Source: Neotamlana sargassicola
GTDB lineage: Bacteria > Bacteroidota > Bacteroidia > Flavobacteriales > Flavobacteriaceae
NCBI RefSeq assembly: GCF_020523965.1
Contig: NZ_JAJAPX010000001.1
Coordinates: forward strand, 434,001-498,000
Reading direction: 5' to 3'
DNA length: 64,000 nucleotides
Each line of letters starts with the position of its first letter. Within the stretch, counting starts at the first letter, position 1. Below the pieces are notes generated by a model. It did no database searches and was not told where the DNA came from. It saw nothing but the letters and a program-made list of their open reading frames with translations. Made by a program: the position numbers and the translations under genes. Positions 34,468 through 41,936 of the stretch are shown piece after piece.

Positions 34468-35370
34468 ATGAATCTTTCATCGAAAAAGAGATTAGATAAC
34501 GCCTATAAAAATGCTAAAGTCGTAGAATTTGACGATAACAGCAAATTTATACTATTTAGCGATTGCCACCGTGGCGACAATAGTTTTGCAGACGATTTTG
34601 CTAACAACCGCAACATTTATTTTCATGCCTTAAAACACTATTATGCAGAAGGCTTTAATTATTGCGAACTTGGTGATGGGGACGAACTATGGGAAAATCT
34701 TTCTTTCAGTTCCATTTTAAATGCTCATAAAAATGTGTATATGCTTATGAAACAATTTCATGAAGAGCAAAAATTACACATGATTTGGGGTAACCACGAT
34801 ATGGTTTATAGAAATGAGAGCTATGTGAAAAAATATTTATCTACGTATTTCGATCCTAAAATTGGTGAAGATGTTCCACTTTTTAAAGATTTAAAATATA
34901 ACGAAGCTATTATTTTAAAACATTGCAGAACCGGACAAGAACTTTTTTTAACCCACGGTCATCAAGCCGATTGGTGGAATTTTTTATTCTGGAAATGGAG
35001 CCGATTTTTAGTACGTATTTTATGGAAACCATTAAACGTTATGGGAATTGCAGACCCAACAAGTCCGGCAAAAAACTACACAGAACTTATAAAGGTTGAA
35101 AAACGAACCAAAAAATGGATTGCAGCCAACAATAATTTACTCACCATTGTTGGGCATACACACAGACCACGATTTCCCGAACCTGGTGATATCGCTTTTT
35201 TTAATGATGGTAGCTGCGTACACCCTAGAAGCATTACAGGTATTGAAATTGAAAACGGCAAAATTTCACTTATAAAATGGCAAATTGCCACTAAAGACGA
35301 TGGCACTTTACAAATAGTTCGTGTTTTATTAGAAGGACCAAGAAAGTTAGAAGATTATAAAACTGATTAA
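34468..35370 (+). CDS. Calcineurin-like metallophosphoesterase
   Basis: The 300-residue protein shows the five metal-binding blocks: LFSDCHRGD, GDGDELWE, WGNHDMVYRN, THGHQADWW and VGHTHRPRF. The order and spacing recall UDP-2,3-diacylglucosamine diphosphatase-like LpxH relatives, but the protein is longer and has an extra segment around residues 165-210. The gene continues the same-strand run and is 5 bp from the DUF1853 gene, so the two are probably in one operon. The substrate is not predictable from the sequence. Confidence 0.87.
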   Translation: MNLSSKKRLDNAYKNAKVVEFDDNSKFILFSDCHRGDNSFADDFANNRNIYFHALKHYYAEGFNYCELGDGDELWENLSFSSILNAHKNVYMLMKQFHEEQKLHMIWGNHDMVYRNESYVKKYLSTYFDPKIGEDVPLFKDLKYNEAIILKHCRTGQELFLTHGHQADWWNFLFWKWSRFLVRILWKPLNVMGIADPTSPAKNYTELIKVEKRTKKWIAANNNLLTIVGHTHRPRFPEPGDIAFFNDGSCVHPRSITGIEIENGKISLIKWQIATKDDGTLQIVRVLLEGPRKLEDYKTD

Positions 35371-35375
35371 CTTAA

Positions 35376-36173
35376 ATGCTTCAAAAACATTATCAAGGTT
35401 TTTTAAATACGCCTACACTTTGGGAAGGCAAGACTATTTTTAATTTAAAACAGTTTAATATTGCCCAAAACGCTTCAAAAATAAATATCTACATAAATAA
35501 TAATCTCCGTTTAGGAAAATATGTTGAACGCCTCGTTTCATTTCAATTACATAAAGAAAAAAGTATTTCTGTTTTAGCCGAAAATATTCAAATTCAAAAT
35601 AACAAACTTACTTTAGGCGAACTAGATTGCTTGTTATTAAAAAACAAAAAGCCTATTCATTTAGAAATTATCTATAAATTTTATTTGTATGATGCGTCTG
35701 TTGGTAACAGCGAAATTCATCATTTTATTGGACCTAATAGAAAAGATTCTCTAATTGAAAAACTAGATAAATTAAAAAATAAACAGCTTCCTTTACTGCA
35801 TTCATTGCATTGCCAACCTTATTTAAATAGTTTGGGATTAAATACTGAAGACATAGAACAGCAAGTATATTTTAAAGCACAATTATTTATACCGTTTAAT
35901 AACAATGTTACTTTAAAAACTTTAAATAACGCTTGTATTGTTGGGTATTATGTTTCAAAATTAGATTTGAAAAACTTCACGGATTGTAAATTTTACATAC
36001 CAAATAAAAAAGACTGGTTAGTTATACCTGAACCTCATGTAGATTGGACCAATTTTGATGTATTTGAAGCTTTAGCTGAAAATTATTTTACCGAAAAATT
36101 CTCAACCATGTTTTGGATGAAGCAACCTAATGGCGAAATAAAAAAAATGTTCCTAGTTTGGTGGACAAGCTAG
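35376..36173 (+). CDS. DUF1853 family protein
   Basis: The 265-residue protein has the DUF1853 features: LGELDCLLLKNKKPIHLEIIYKFYLYD near residues 85-112, the GPNRKDSLIEKLDKL segment and a C-terminal WVIPEPHVDW-type motif (here WLVIPEPHVDWTNF). The LGELD...HLEIIYK arrangement is compatible with a PD-(D/E)XK nuclease fold, to which I recall the family being related. The gene starts 5 bp after the metallophosphoesterase. Its stop codon lies inside the right arm of the transcription terminator, so the terminator overlaps the coding end. Function unknown. Confidence 0.75.
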   Translation: MLQKHYQGFLNTPTLWEGKTIFNLKQFNIAQNASKINIYINNNLRLGKYVERLVSFQLHKEKSISVLAENIQIQNNKLTLGELDCLLLKNKKPIHLEIIYKFYLYDASVGNSEIHHFIGPNRKDSLIEKLDKLKNKQLPLLHSLHCQPYLNSLGLNTEDIEQQVYFKAQLFIPFNNNVTLKTLNNACIVGYYVSKLDLKNFTDCKFYIPNKKDWLVIPEPHVDWTNFDVFEALAENYFTEKFSTMFWMKQPNGEIKKMFLVWWTS

Positions 36174-36186
36174 GAACATTTTTAAA
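36145..36186 (+). terminator. Terminator overlapping the DUF1853 stop codon
   Basis: A 12-bp stem (AAATGTTCCTAG with CTAGGAACATTT) and a T-rich tail end the operon. The TAG stop (36171-36173) lies in the right arm. Confidence 0.85.
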
Positions 36187-36189
36187 AAC

Positions 36190-36206
36190 TCCGAATTAAA
36201 TTCGGA
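36190..36206. repeat. Short TCCGAATT palindrome
   Basis: TCCGAATT and AATTCGGA are separated by a single base. This is one more member of the short TTCCG/CGGAA palindrome group, between two convergent genes. Confidence 0.5.
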
Positions 36207-36219
36207 ATTACAAATAATT

Positions 36220-36726
36220 TTATTCTGTAGGAATACGTTCGTCAATCATTTTTAACGGCATACCTTCCATTAAATCGAAAATATCAAGAATGCTTCTAAA
36301 ACTATCTTCTTCTTCAGATTGCTCTGAAACAAACCATTGCATAAATACTTCGGTTATAAAATCGTTTTTCTCTCTTGCTGCTTTAAATATTTTGAAGATA
36401 GATTCGGTAACACTAATTTCGTGCTCTAAACCTGTTTCGTAAATAGATCGTAAACTTTCAAATTCGTTATTAACTCCTGTTACATTTGGCGAAATAGCCG
36501 CACCACCATTATCGTTAACAAATTTAAATATTTTCATGGCGTGCTCTCTTTCTTCTTCAGCTTGCTTGTAAAAAAAGGCTTTGCTGTTTAAAAGTTCACG
36601 TTGGTCGCACCAAGAAGCCATTGCTAAATAAGCAGCCGATGCTTTCATTTCCATTCCTATTTGATTATTTAACATATCCATTACCTCTGGGTGAATAGAC
36701 ATTTGTTTTCTTACTGCTGTGTTCAT
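36220..36726 (-). CDS. Ferritin
   Basis: The 168-residue non-haem ferritin has the iron-oxidation residues in the expected helices: EMKASAAYLAMASWCDQR, EEEREHAMKIF and QWFVSEQSEEEDSF. It forms 24-subunit shells that store iron in the cytoplasm. The N-terminal extension before MSIHPEV is a few residues longer than usual; MSIHPEV at 36702 is another possible start. It lies in an iron/Fe-S neighbourhood (ferredoxin, Nfu, Mrp), all on the minus strand. Confidence 0.95.
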   Translation of the reverse strand: MNTAVRKQMSIHPEVMDMLNNQIGMEMKASAAYLAMASWCDQRELLNSKAFFYKQAEEEREHAMKIFKFVNDNGGAAISPNVTGVNNEFESLRSIYETGLEHEISVTESIFKIFKAAREKNDFITEVFMQWFVSEQSEEEDSFRSILDIFDLMEGMPLKMIDERIPTE

Positions 36727-36743
36727 ACCTAATTATTTTATTA

Positions 36744-36751
36744 CAAAGTTA
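36744..36751 (-). promoter_or_regulatory. -7 element of the ferritin gene
   Basis: On the minus strand TAACTTTG matches TAnnTTTG, 18 bp before the annotated ATG. The -33 element is not clear. Confidence 0.45.
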
Positions 36752-36814
36752 AAATAAATTGAAGCACCCAGTAAGTATAAATAAAATTTATACAAAGTCT
36801 AAATAAATATAAAT

Positions 36815-37111
36815 TTAAACTAATATAGAAGCAGGAGCGTGAAAAAACAACTCTAATTCTTCTTTTAAATGAAGTAATTCTGGAATTTCTAAATAGAGCA
36901 AGTGTTGTTTATCTGCAACAAACAATAACACAAAATTTTCGTTGTTAACAATTCTTTCTAAAGATGAAAATTGCGTTAACTCATTAATGTTACGTCTTAA
37001 TTCAAGAATTTGAGGAAAACTTAAATTAATCTGCTTATTAGGCGCAGTTAAAACGTACTTACAAAAGGTAAGCGCCTTAATATCGTAACTATATTTTATA
37101 TCAATTTCCAT
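36815..37111 (-). CDS. Small protein of unknown function
   Basis: The 98-residue protein has no signal peptide or membrane segment. It shows an N-terminal beta-strand-like part (MEIDIKYSYDIKALTFCKYVL), a helix with LSFPQILELRRNINELTQF and an acidic C-terminal segment (LEIPELLHLKEELELFFHAP). I do not recognise the family. A TATATTTG promoter element lies 11 bp before the ATG, so the mRNA would be almost leaderless. The position between ferritin and ferredoxin genes may hint at iron metabolism, but nothing in the sequence shows it. Confidence 0.6.
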   Translation of the reverse strand: MEIDIKYSYDIKALTFCKYVLTAPNKQINLSFPQILELRRNINELTQFSSLERIVNNENFVLLFVADKQHLLYLEIPELLHLKEELELFFHAPASILV

Positions 37112-37121
37112 AAGATGACGG

Positions 37122-37129
37122 CAAATATA
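37122..37129 (-). promoter_or_regulatory. -7 element of the small unknown gene at 36815
   Basis: TATATTTG (minus strand) lies only 11 bp from the start codon, giving a predicted leader of a few nucleotides. An AT-rich stretch with TTG upstream may be the -33. Confidence 0.5.
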
Positions 37130-37158
37130 GTTATTTATTTAGAATAAATAAAAACAAT

Positions 37159-37488
37159 TTAACTTTCTGGAGCCAATTCAACTTCTAAGCCTTCCATTTC
37201 TGGTGTTATTTGTATTTGGCAACCTAAACGGCTGTTGTCTTGCACATCGAAAGCTTCAGAAAGCATAGCTTCTTCATCGTCTCCCATTTCTGGTAATTCT
37301 GTATCGCTAAGCACATAACATTGACAAGACGCACACATAGCCATACCACCACAAACACCAATAGTTCCTTCTGGTGCCAACTCGTAAGATCGTACCACTT
37401 CCATTAAGTTCATAGCCATATCTGTTGGTGCTACAATTTCGTGTGTAACGCCATCTCTATCTGTTATTTTAATATTTACGTCGCTCAT
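37159..37488 (-). CDS. 2Fe-2S ferredoxin
   Basis: From the ATG at 37488 the protein is 109 residues, starting MSDVNIKITDRDGVTHEI. The ligand pattern C-x5-C-x2-C with a distant C (VCGGMAMCASC and LGCQI) is the adrenodoxin/Isc type ferredoxin. An in-frame start 48 bp upstream is excluded because it falls on the -7 promoter element. It carries electrons for Fe-S cluster assembly or other redox steps. The gene lies downstream of nfu and mrp on the same strand but is separated from them by a terminator, so it has its own promoter. Confidence 0.93.
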   Translation of the reverse strand: MSDVNIKITDRDGVTHEIVAPTDMAMNLMEVVRSYELAPEGTIGVCGGMAMCASCQCYVLSDTELPEMGDDEEAMLSEAFDVQDNSRLGCQIQITPEMEGLEVELAPES

Positions 37489-37533
37489 TTTAAAATGTGT
37501 TGTTATGTTTTGTAAACAGCATGTTTTATGCCA

Positions 37534-37541
37534 CAAATTTA
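37534..37541 (-). promoter_or_regulatory. -7 element of the ferredoxin gene
   Basis: TAAATTTG on the minus strand, about 45 bp before the ATG at 37488. It supports the shorter ferredoxin start. Confidence 0.55.
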
Positions 37542-37595
37542 AAGCTTGAAATTAAACTTATATCTGTTTTACCTATAATTTTACAAGTTTTTACA

Positions 37596-37636
37596 AAAAA
37601 AATAAAGAATCCTTAAAAAACTAAGTTTTAAGAATT
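37596..37636 (-). terminator. Terminator after mrp-nfu
   Basis: An imperfect stem (AGAATCCTTAAAA with TTTTAAGAATTCT) is followed on the minus strand by a T-rich run. It lies 60 bp after the nfu stop and separates that operon from the ferredoxin gene. Confidence 0.65.
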
Positions 37637-37697
37637 CTCATTTTTATTCAATTAAGCCTTTTGCTTATAATTTTTTATAAATTATTGGGGTTTTATT

Positions 37698-37940
37698 TTA
37701 CGCCTCAACATTTATTACTTCCTCAATTTGAGGTGCATGCTTTTTTATGGTCATTTCTACACCAGATTTTAAAGTCATTTGGTTAACACTGCAGCCTACA
37801 CAAGCGCCGTGTAATTGTACTTTTACCAGCTTCTCATCTTCTATAGAAATTAGGGAAATATCGCCGCCATCACTTTGTAAAAACGGGCGAATTTCATCTA
37901 AGGCTTTTTCAATATTTATTTTTAACTCTTCTGTTGTCAT
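37698..37940 (-). CDS. NifU-like C-terminal domain protein (Nfu)
   Basis: The 80-residue protein consists of one NifU C-terminal domain, starting MTTEELKINIEKALDEIRPF. The CxxC cluster-binding pair is C53 and C56 in ACVGCSVNQMTLK. It scaffolds or delivers Fe-S clusters. It starts 3 bp after the mrp stop codon, so the two are co-transcribed and probably act together in Fe-S cluster trafficking. Confidence 0.94.
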   Translation of the reverse strand: MTTEELKINIEKALDEIRPFLQSDGGDISLISIEDEKLVKVQLHGACVGCSVNQMTLKSGVEMTIKKHAPQIEEVINVEA

Positions 37941-37943
37941 ATC

Positions 37944-39080
37944 TTATTTTTTAACAGCCGAACAACCTGCCATGGTTGTTATTTTAATGGCTTCAGTTGG
38001 TGGTAAATTATCGTTTCTTTTTACTACTTCTTGAACAACTTCTTTAGTTATTGTTTCGAAAGCCTTTTCAAGAGGTGTTGCGGTTTGTAATGCTGCTGGA
38101 CGACCAACATCGCCAGCCTCACGAATACTTTGTACTAAAGGCAATTGCCCTAAAAATGGTACGTTTAAGTCTTCGGCTAAATTTTTAGCGCCTTCTTTAC
38201 CAAAAATATAATATTTATTGTTTGGTAGCTCTGCTGGTGTAAAATACGCCATATTTTCAATAATTCCTAAAACAGGAACTTGTATACTGTCTTGTTGAAA
38301 CATAGCAACCCCTTTTTTGGCATCGGCTAAAGCCACATTTTGTGGTGTACTAACAACAACCGCGCCAGTAATTGGTAACGACTGCATAATACTTAAATGA
38401 ATATCGCCTGTTCCTGGAGGCAAATCTATTAGTAAAAAGTCTATGTCGCCCCAATGTGCATCAAAAATCATTTGGTTTAATGCTTTTGCTGCCATTGGAC
38501 CACGCCAAACTACAGCTTGATTAGGTTGTGTAAAAAAGCCAATAGACAATACCTTTACACCATAATTTTCTATAGGCTTCATTTTAGATTTACCATCTAC
38601 ATTAACCGCCAAAGGTTTTTCCGCCTCTACATCGAACATAATTGGAATAGATGGCCCATAAATATCAGCATCTAAAACGCCAACTTTAAAGCCCATTTTT
38701 GCTAAACTAACCGCTAAATTTGCTGTTACTGTAGATTTACCAACGCCACCTTTACCAGATGCCACGGCTACTATATTTTGAATTCCCGGAATAGGATTTC
38801 CTTTAATAACATTAGTTTGTGGTTTTGCAGGTGCAACCACTTTTATATTTACTTTTATTTTAGCCTTTTCGTAAACCTTATCGTGTATGGTTTTTAAAAT
38901 ATCGACCTCGGTGCGTTTTTTAGCTTGTAAACTTGGGTTTTTTATAGTTACATCTACTATAACTTCGTCGCCAAAAGTTACCACATTTGTTACGGCACCA
39001 CTTTCCACCATGTTTTGGCCTTCTCCAGGCACTGTAATGGTTTCTAAGGCTTTAAGTATATCGTTTTTATTGAGTTTCAT
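37944..39080 (-). CDS. mrp: Mrp/NBP35-family iron-sulfur carrier ATPase
   Basis: From the ATG at 39080 the protein is 378 residues. It begins with a MIP18/DUF59 domain (about 1-80) and continues with the ATPase (P-loop SGKGGVGKST at 108-117; DADIYGPSIP; LIDLPPGTGD). The C-terminal AGCSAVKK holds a cysteine likely to bind a cluster. An in-frame start at 39122 is excluded, since the promoter element lies at 39110-39117. The protein carries Fe-S clusters to target proteins. It is followed by nfu after 3 bp. Confidence 0.94.
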   Translation of the reverse strand: MKLNKNDILKALETITVPGEGQNMVESGAVTNVVTFGDEVIVDVTIKNPSLQAKKRTEVDILKTIHDKVYEKAKIKVNIKVVAPAKPQTNVIKGNPIPGIQNIVAVASGKGGVGKSTVTANLAVSLAKMGFKVGVLDADIYGPSIPIMFDVEAEKPLAVNVDGKSKMKPIENYGVKVLSIGFFTQPNQAVVWRGPMAAKALNQMIFDAHWGDIDFLLIDLPPGTGDIHLSIMQSLPITGAVVVSTPQNVALADAKKGVAMFQQDSIQVPVLGIIENMAYFTPAELPNNKYYIFGKEGAKNLAEDLNVPFLGQLPLVQSIREAGDVGRPAALQTATPLEKAFETITKEVVQEVVKRNDNLPPTEAIKITTMAGCSAVKK

Positions 39081-39109
39081 TCGTTTTGTAAAGCATAATT
39101 CAGAAAAAG

Positions 39110-39117
39110 CAAATATA
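39110..39117 (-). promoter_or_regulatory. Promoter of mrp-nfu
   Basis: TATATTTG on the minus strand, with TTTT about 20 bp further upstream (sequence TTTTAGGC). It lies 30 bp before the ATG at 39080 and inside the longer reading frame, which decides the start. Confidence 0.65.
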
Positions 39118-39236
39118 CGCATTTAAGACTGAAGCCTAAAACTGAATTAAAAAGTTTTATTGATATAACTATGTAAAATATTTATATAAAACGGCATGAT
39201 TTGTGTGCAAGAAATTTCACAAAAAACCCAACCAAA

Positions 39237-40070
39237 ATGTTAACAAAATACGCGTTATTTCTATTAATTATTTTGAGCTTTAATTTTTCTCAATCTCAAA
39301 CCAAAATTGAAAAAGCCGAAGAAAGCTTAAAAAAACAAGAGCAACCTGTGGGCTATTACACCCAAAGTAATGAATACAACAACTCAAGTAGCGATAGTGG
39401 TTCATTTTTTAGCGAAGTTGTTGCCGAATTATTTATAGGTTTATTTGCTTACACCGCCTACGGTGTATTATTTGAAAGCCCATTTGAAATTAACAGTAAA
39501 AACAATGATGCTATATTAACGAAGCGTGTTTATTTTGAACCAAACACAGGACATTACAGTTATGAATGGAACGATAATTCGGCCATTGGACGCACCACAA
39601 TTTCAACGAAATATATTTTTGCTAATCCTAAATTAAAAGGCAATCATTTAAATATTGATATGCGTTTTTTTAATCGTTTAGCCTTAGAAGTAAACTACCT
39701 TCAACTTTGGGAAAACAACACCAATTTTGGACACGACGCATTAGCTATTTATACCGCTTTAGGAAAATACCACCGTATTAGAACAAAAGCGTTTGATGGC
39801 TGGTGGGGTGTTGGCGCATCATATGTTGATGGCGAGGTAAACAGTTTCGGCTTTACTTACGGATTAGGCGCCGAAGTATTTTTAGGCAAACCAATTAGTA
39901 TTGAAAGCAGTTTTAACCAAACTTTAGTAAATCAAAACACCGTTAATAAGTTTAATGCACTTATAAACTACTACATTAATCAATACAAAATTTACGGCGG
40001 TTACGAGTATTTAAAAATTGGCAGTCAAAACTTTTCTATGGTAAGTTTAGGCGCTGGTTTTTCGTTTTAA
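39237..40070 (+). CDS. Secreted or outer-membrane protein of unknown function
   Basis: From the ATG at 39237 the protein is 277 residues, with a signal peptide (about residues 1-21, ending SFNFSQSQ). A segment around residue 55-80 (FFSEVVAELFIGLFAYTAYGVLF) is hydrophobic. The second half alternates aromatic and polar residues (LEVNYLQLWENN, DGWWGVGASYVDGEVNSFGF) as in outer-membrane barrels and ends in phenylalanine (SLGAGFSF). I do not recognise the family beyond this plan. It is convergent with the ATL gene. Confidence 0.65.
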   Translation: MLTKYALFLLIILSFNFSQSQTKIEKAEESLKKQEQPVGYYTQSNEYNNSSSDSGSFFSEVVAELFIGLFAYTAYGVLFESPFEINSKNNDAILTKRVYFEPNTGHYSYEWNDNSAIGRTTISTKYIFANPKLKGNHLNIDMRFFNRLALEVNYLQLWENNTNFGHDALAIYTALGKYHRIRTKAFDGWWGVGASYVDGEVNSFGFTYGLGAEVFLGKPISIESSFNQTLVNQNTVNKFNALINYYINQYKIYGGYEYLKIGSQNFSMVSLGAGFSF

Positions 40071-40086
40071 ACTGGAATTTATTAGC

Positions 40087-40416
40087 TTATAATTCTTCCG
40101 AAGGATCCCAAAAAACAGCTTTAAAATTTTGAACGTGATTATCGATAACAACAACACCTTCGCTTTCTAGAAGCTGTTGCATTAAGTTTGTGCCTTCAAA
40201 ATGATGTTTTCCAGAAAGCAAACCATTTCTGTTTACTACGCGATGAGCTGGTACATCTTTTCCATGCGAACCATTCATTGCATAACCAACCATTCGGGCA
40301 CTTCTAGCGGCACCTAAATATTTTGCAATAGCACCATAACTTGTAACTTTTCCGTAAGGTATTTGTTTAGCTACCTCGTAAACCTTATCGAAAAAATTAA
40401 GTGTTTCTGGTTTCAT
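40087..40416 (-). CDS. Alkyltransferase-like protein (ATL), MGMT family without the active cysteine
   Basis: The 109-residue protein has the DNA-binding fold of O6-alkylguanine-DNA alkyltransferase (VAKQIPYGKVTSYGAIAKYL, ARSARMVGYAMNG). The active-site motif reads PAHRVVN where active MGMT has PCHR, so the methyl-accepting cysteine is replaced by alanine. ATL proteins bind alkylated bases without repair and flag them for nucleotide excision repair. It is the last gene of the trmB-LysE-ATL run, 1 bp from the LysE gene. Confidence 0.9.
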   Translation of the reverse strand: MKPETLNFFDKVYEVAKQIPYGKVTSYGAIAKYLGAARSARMVGYAMNGSHGKDVPAHRVVNRNGLLSGKHHFEGTNLMQQLLESEGVVVIDNHVQNFKAVFWDPSEEL

Positions 40417-40417
40417 A

Positions 40418-41050
40418 TTACATCTTCTTAATAATATTAATTAAAGTAATAATAGCAATAATCGCGGTAATAGCACCAATAATATAATTCATGTTTTTTT
40501 GAGACGTAAACTGTTTTTCACTTATTTTATCGAAAAAAGCCATATACAAATAAAGCACCAAAAACGATCCGGAAGCGGTACCTAAAACATAAGCTACAAT
40601 ATTAGAAATACTAAAATCTAGCCAACCAAACGATGCCAAAGTAATTGTCATGTAGGCCTGAAAAGGTATAGGAAACACATTTAAAGCCGACATTAAAACA
40701 CCTTGAAAAAACCGACTATGTTTACTTTTACTTTTAGGTTTTTTTTCTTGTTTTTTAGGCCCAGATTTGGCTACTAAAAAAAAATAAAGTGATATAGCTA
40801 TAAATAAAGCACAGGCCACTTTTTGCAGCACACTAATAACCTCAGGGTGCATTTTTAAATAACGTGCAAAAATTGCAGCAATATAGGTTTGTAAAATCAC
40901 AATTAAAACAGCTCCAATAGAAAACATAACACCTCTAGTTAAGCCTTCTTTTAACCTAATTTTGGCCGCCGTTATATTTAACATACCTGGAGGCAAAACT
41001 GCAATAAAGGCGGCTACTAAACCTAGTAAAAAAACAAAAGTTATATTCAA
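40418..41050 (-). CDS. LysE-family translocator
   Basis: The 210-residue membrane protein has about six transmembrane segments and opens with the LysE family signature (FLLGLVAAFIAVLPPGMLNI, with PPGMLN in place of the usual PGP). A basic cytoplasmic loop (KKQEKKPKSKSKHSRF) sits near residues 97-112. It probably exports an amino acid or other small metabolite. It lies between trmB (3 bp) and the ATL gene (1 bp), one transcript. Confidence 0.82.
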   Translation of the reverse strand: MNITFVFLLGLVAAFIAVLPPGMLNITAAKIRLKEGLTRGVMFSIGAVLIVILQTYIAAIFARYLKMHPEVISVLQKVACALFIAISLYFFLVAKSGPKKQEKKPKSKSKHSRFFQGVLMSALNVFPIPFQAYMTITLASFGWLDFSISNIVAYVLGTASGSFLVLYLYMAFFDKISEKQFTSQKNMNYIIGAITAIIAIITLINIIKKM

Positions 41051-41053
41051 AAC

Positions 41054-41728
41054 CTATTTAATTTTAAATGCTATATAAGTAATAGGCTTTTGTAGCTGTA
41101 AATATTGCGACTCGTAAAATGTTTGTATCGCTGTAACGTCTTCAGGGCTTCCTTCTTGTTTATACACATTATGGTTAGCGTAAAGCACTTCGTGGCCAGC
41201 ACCGTGTAATAAACCAAGTGTGTAACCGTGCATAAACTCGCTATCGGTTTTAAGATTTACAATACCTTCTGGTTTTAAAACCTGTTTGTATCGCTGTAAA
41301 AAAGCAGCGTTAGTCATTCGGTGTTTCGTGCGTTTATATTTTATTTGTGGGTCTGGGAAAGTAATCCAAATTTCGTCTACTTCATTTTCCGCGAAAGCGT
41401 ACTCAATTAATTCAATTTGGGTGCGCAAAAAAGCGACATTGTTTATATCTTCTTCTACTGCTGTTTTTGCGCCGCGCCAAAAACGAGCGCCTTTAATATC
41501 TATACCAATAAAGTTTTTATTAGGATATTTTTTTGCTAAGGCTACCGAATATTCACCTTTACCGCAACCTAATTCTAAAACAACAGGATTATTGTTTTTA
41601 AATTGATTTTTACTCCAATGGCCTTTTAAGCTAAATTCGGCATTAACAAGTTCATCGCGTGTTGGCTGAATTACATTGTTAAAGGTTTCGTTCTCTCTAA
41701 ATCGCTTCAATTTATTTTTACTGCCCAC
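41054..41728 (-). CDS. trmB: tRNA (guanine-N7)-methyltransferase
   Basis: The 224-residue protein has the SAM-binding motif VLELGCGKGEYSVALA (about 51-66) and the family motif ITFPDPQIKYKRTKHRM (about 120-137). It methylates G46 of tRNA. It is first in the trmB-LysE-ATL operon; the genes are 3 bp and 1 bp apart. Confidence 0.95.
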   Translation of the reverse strand: MGSKNKLKRFRENETFNNVIQPTRDELVNAEFSLKGHWSKNQFKNNNPVVLELGCGKGEYSVALAKKYPNKNFIGIDIKGARFWRGAKTAVEEDINNVAFLRTQIELIEYAFAENEVDEIWITFPDPQIKYKRTKHRMTNAAFLQRYKQVLKPEGIVNLKTDSEFMHGYTLGLLHGAGHEVLYANHNVYKQEGSPEDVTAIQTFYESQYLQLQKPITYIAFKIK

Positions 41729-41762
41729 CTAATTAAATTTTTATCAGATAATAATTATTTTG

Positions 41763-41770
41763 CAAAAATA
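41763..41770 (-). promoter_or_regulatory. -7 element of the trmB operon
   Basis: TATTTTTG on the minus strand lies 35 bp before the trmB ATG, in an AT-rich context; the -33 element is weak. Confidence 0.45.
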
Positions 41771-41936
41771 CGGCAGAGTTGTTCTATTTAAAAAATTTGC
41801 TTAACAATAAATTAGTATTTAATTGTATTTCATAAAATTTAGGAAATATTCAGCGCTTAAAATATGCTTAATTTTGTTTAGATTAAAATTCAGCTTAAAT
41901 TAGTGAACAATTGATTTAAGGTGAATTAAATTATTT

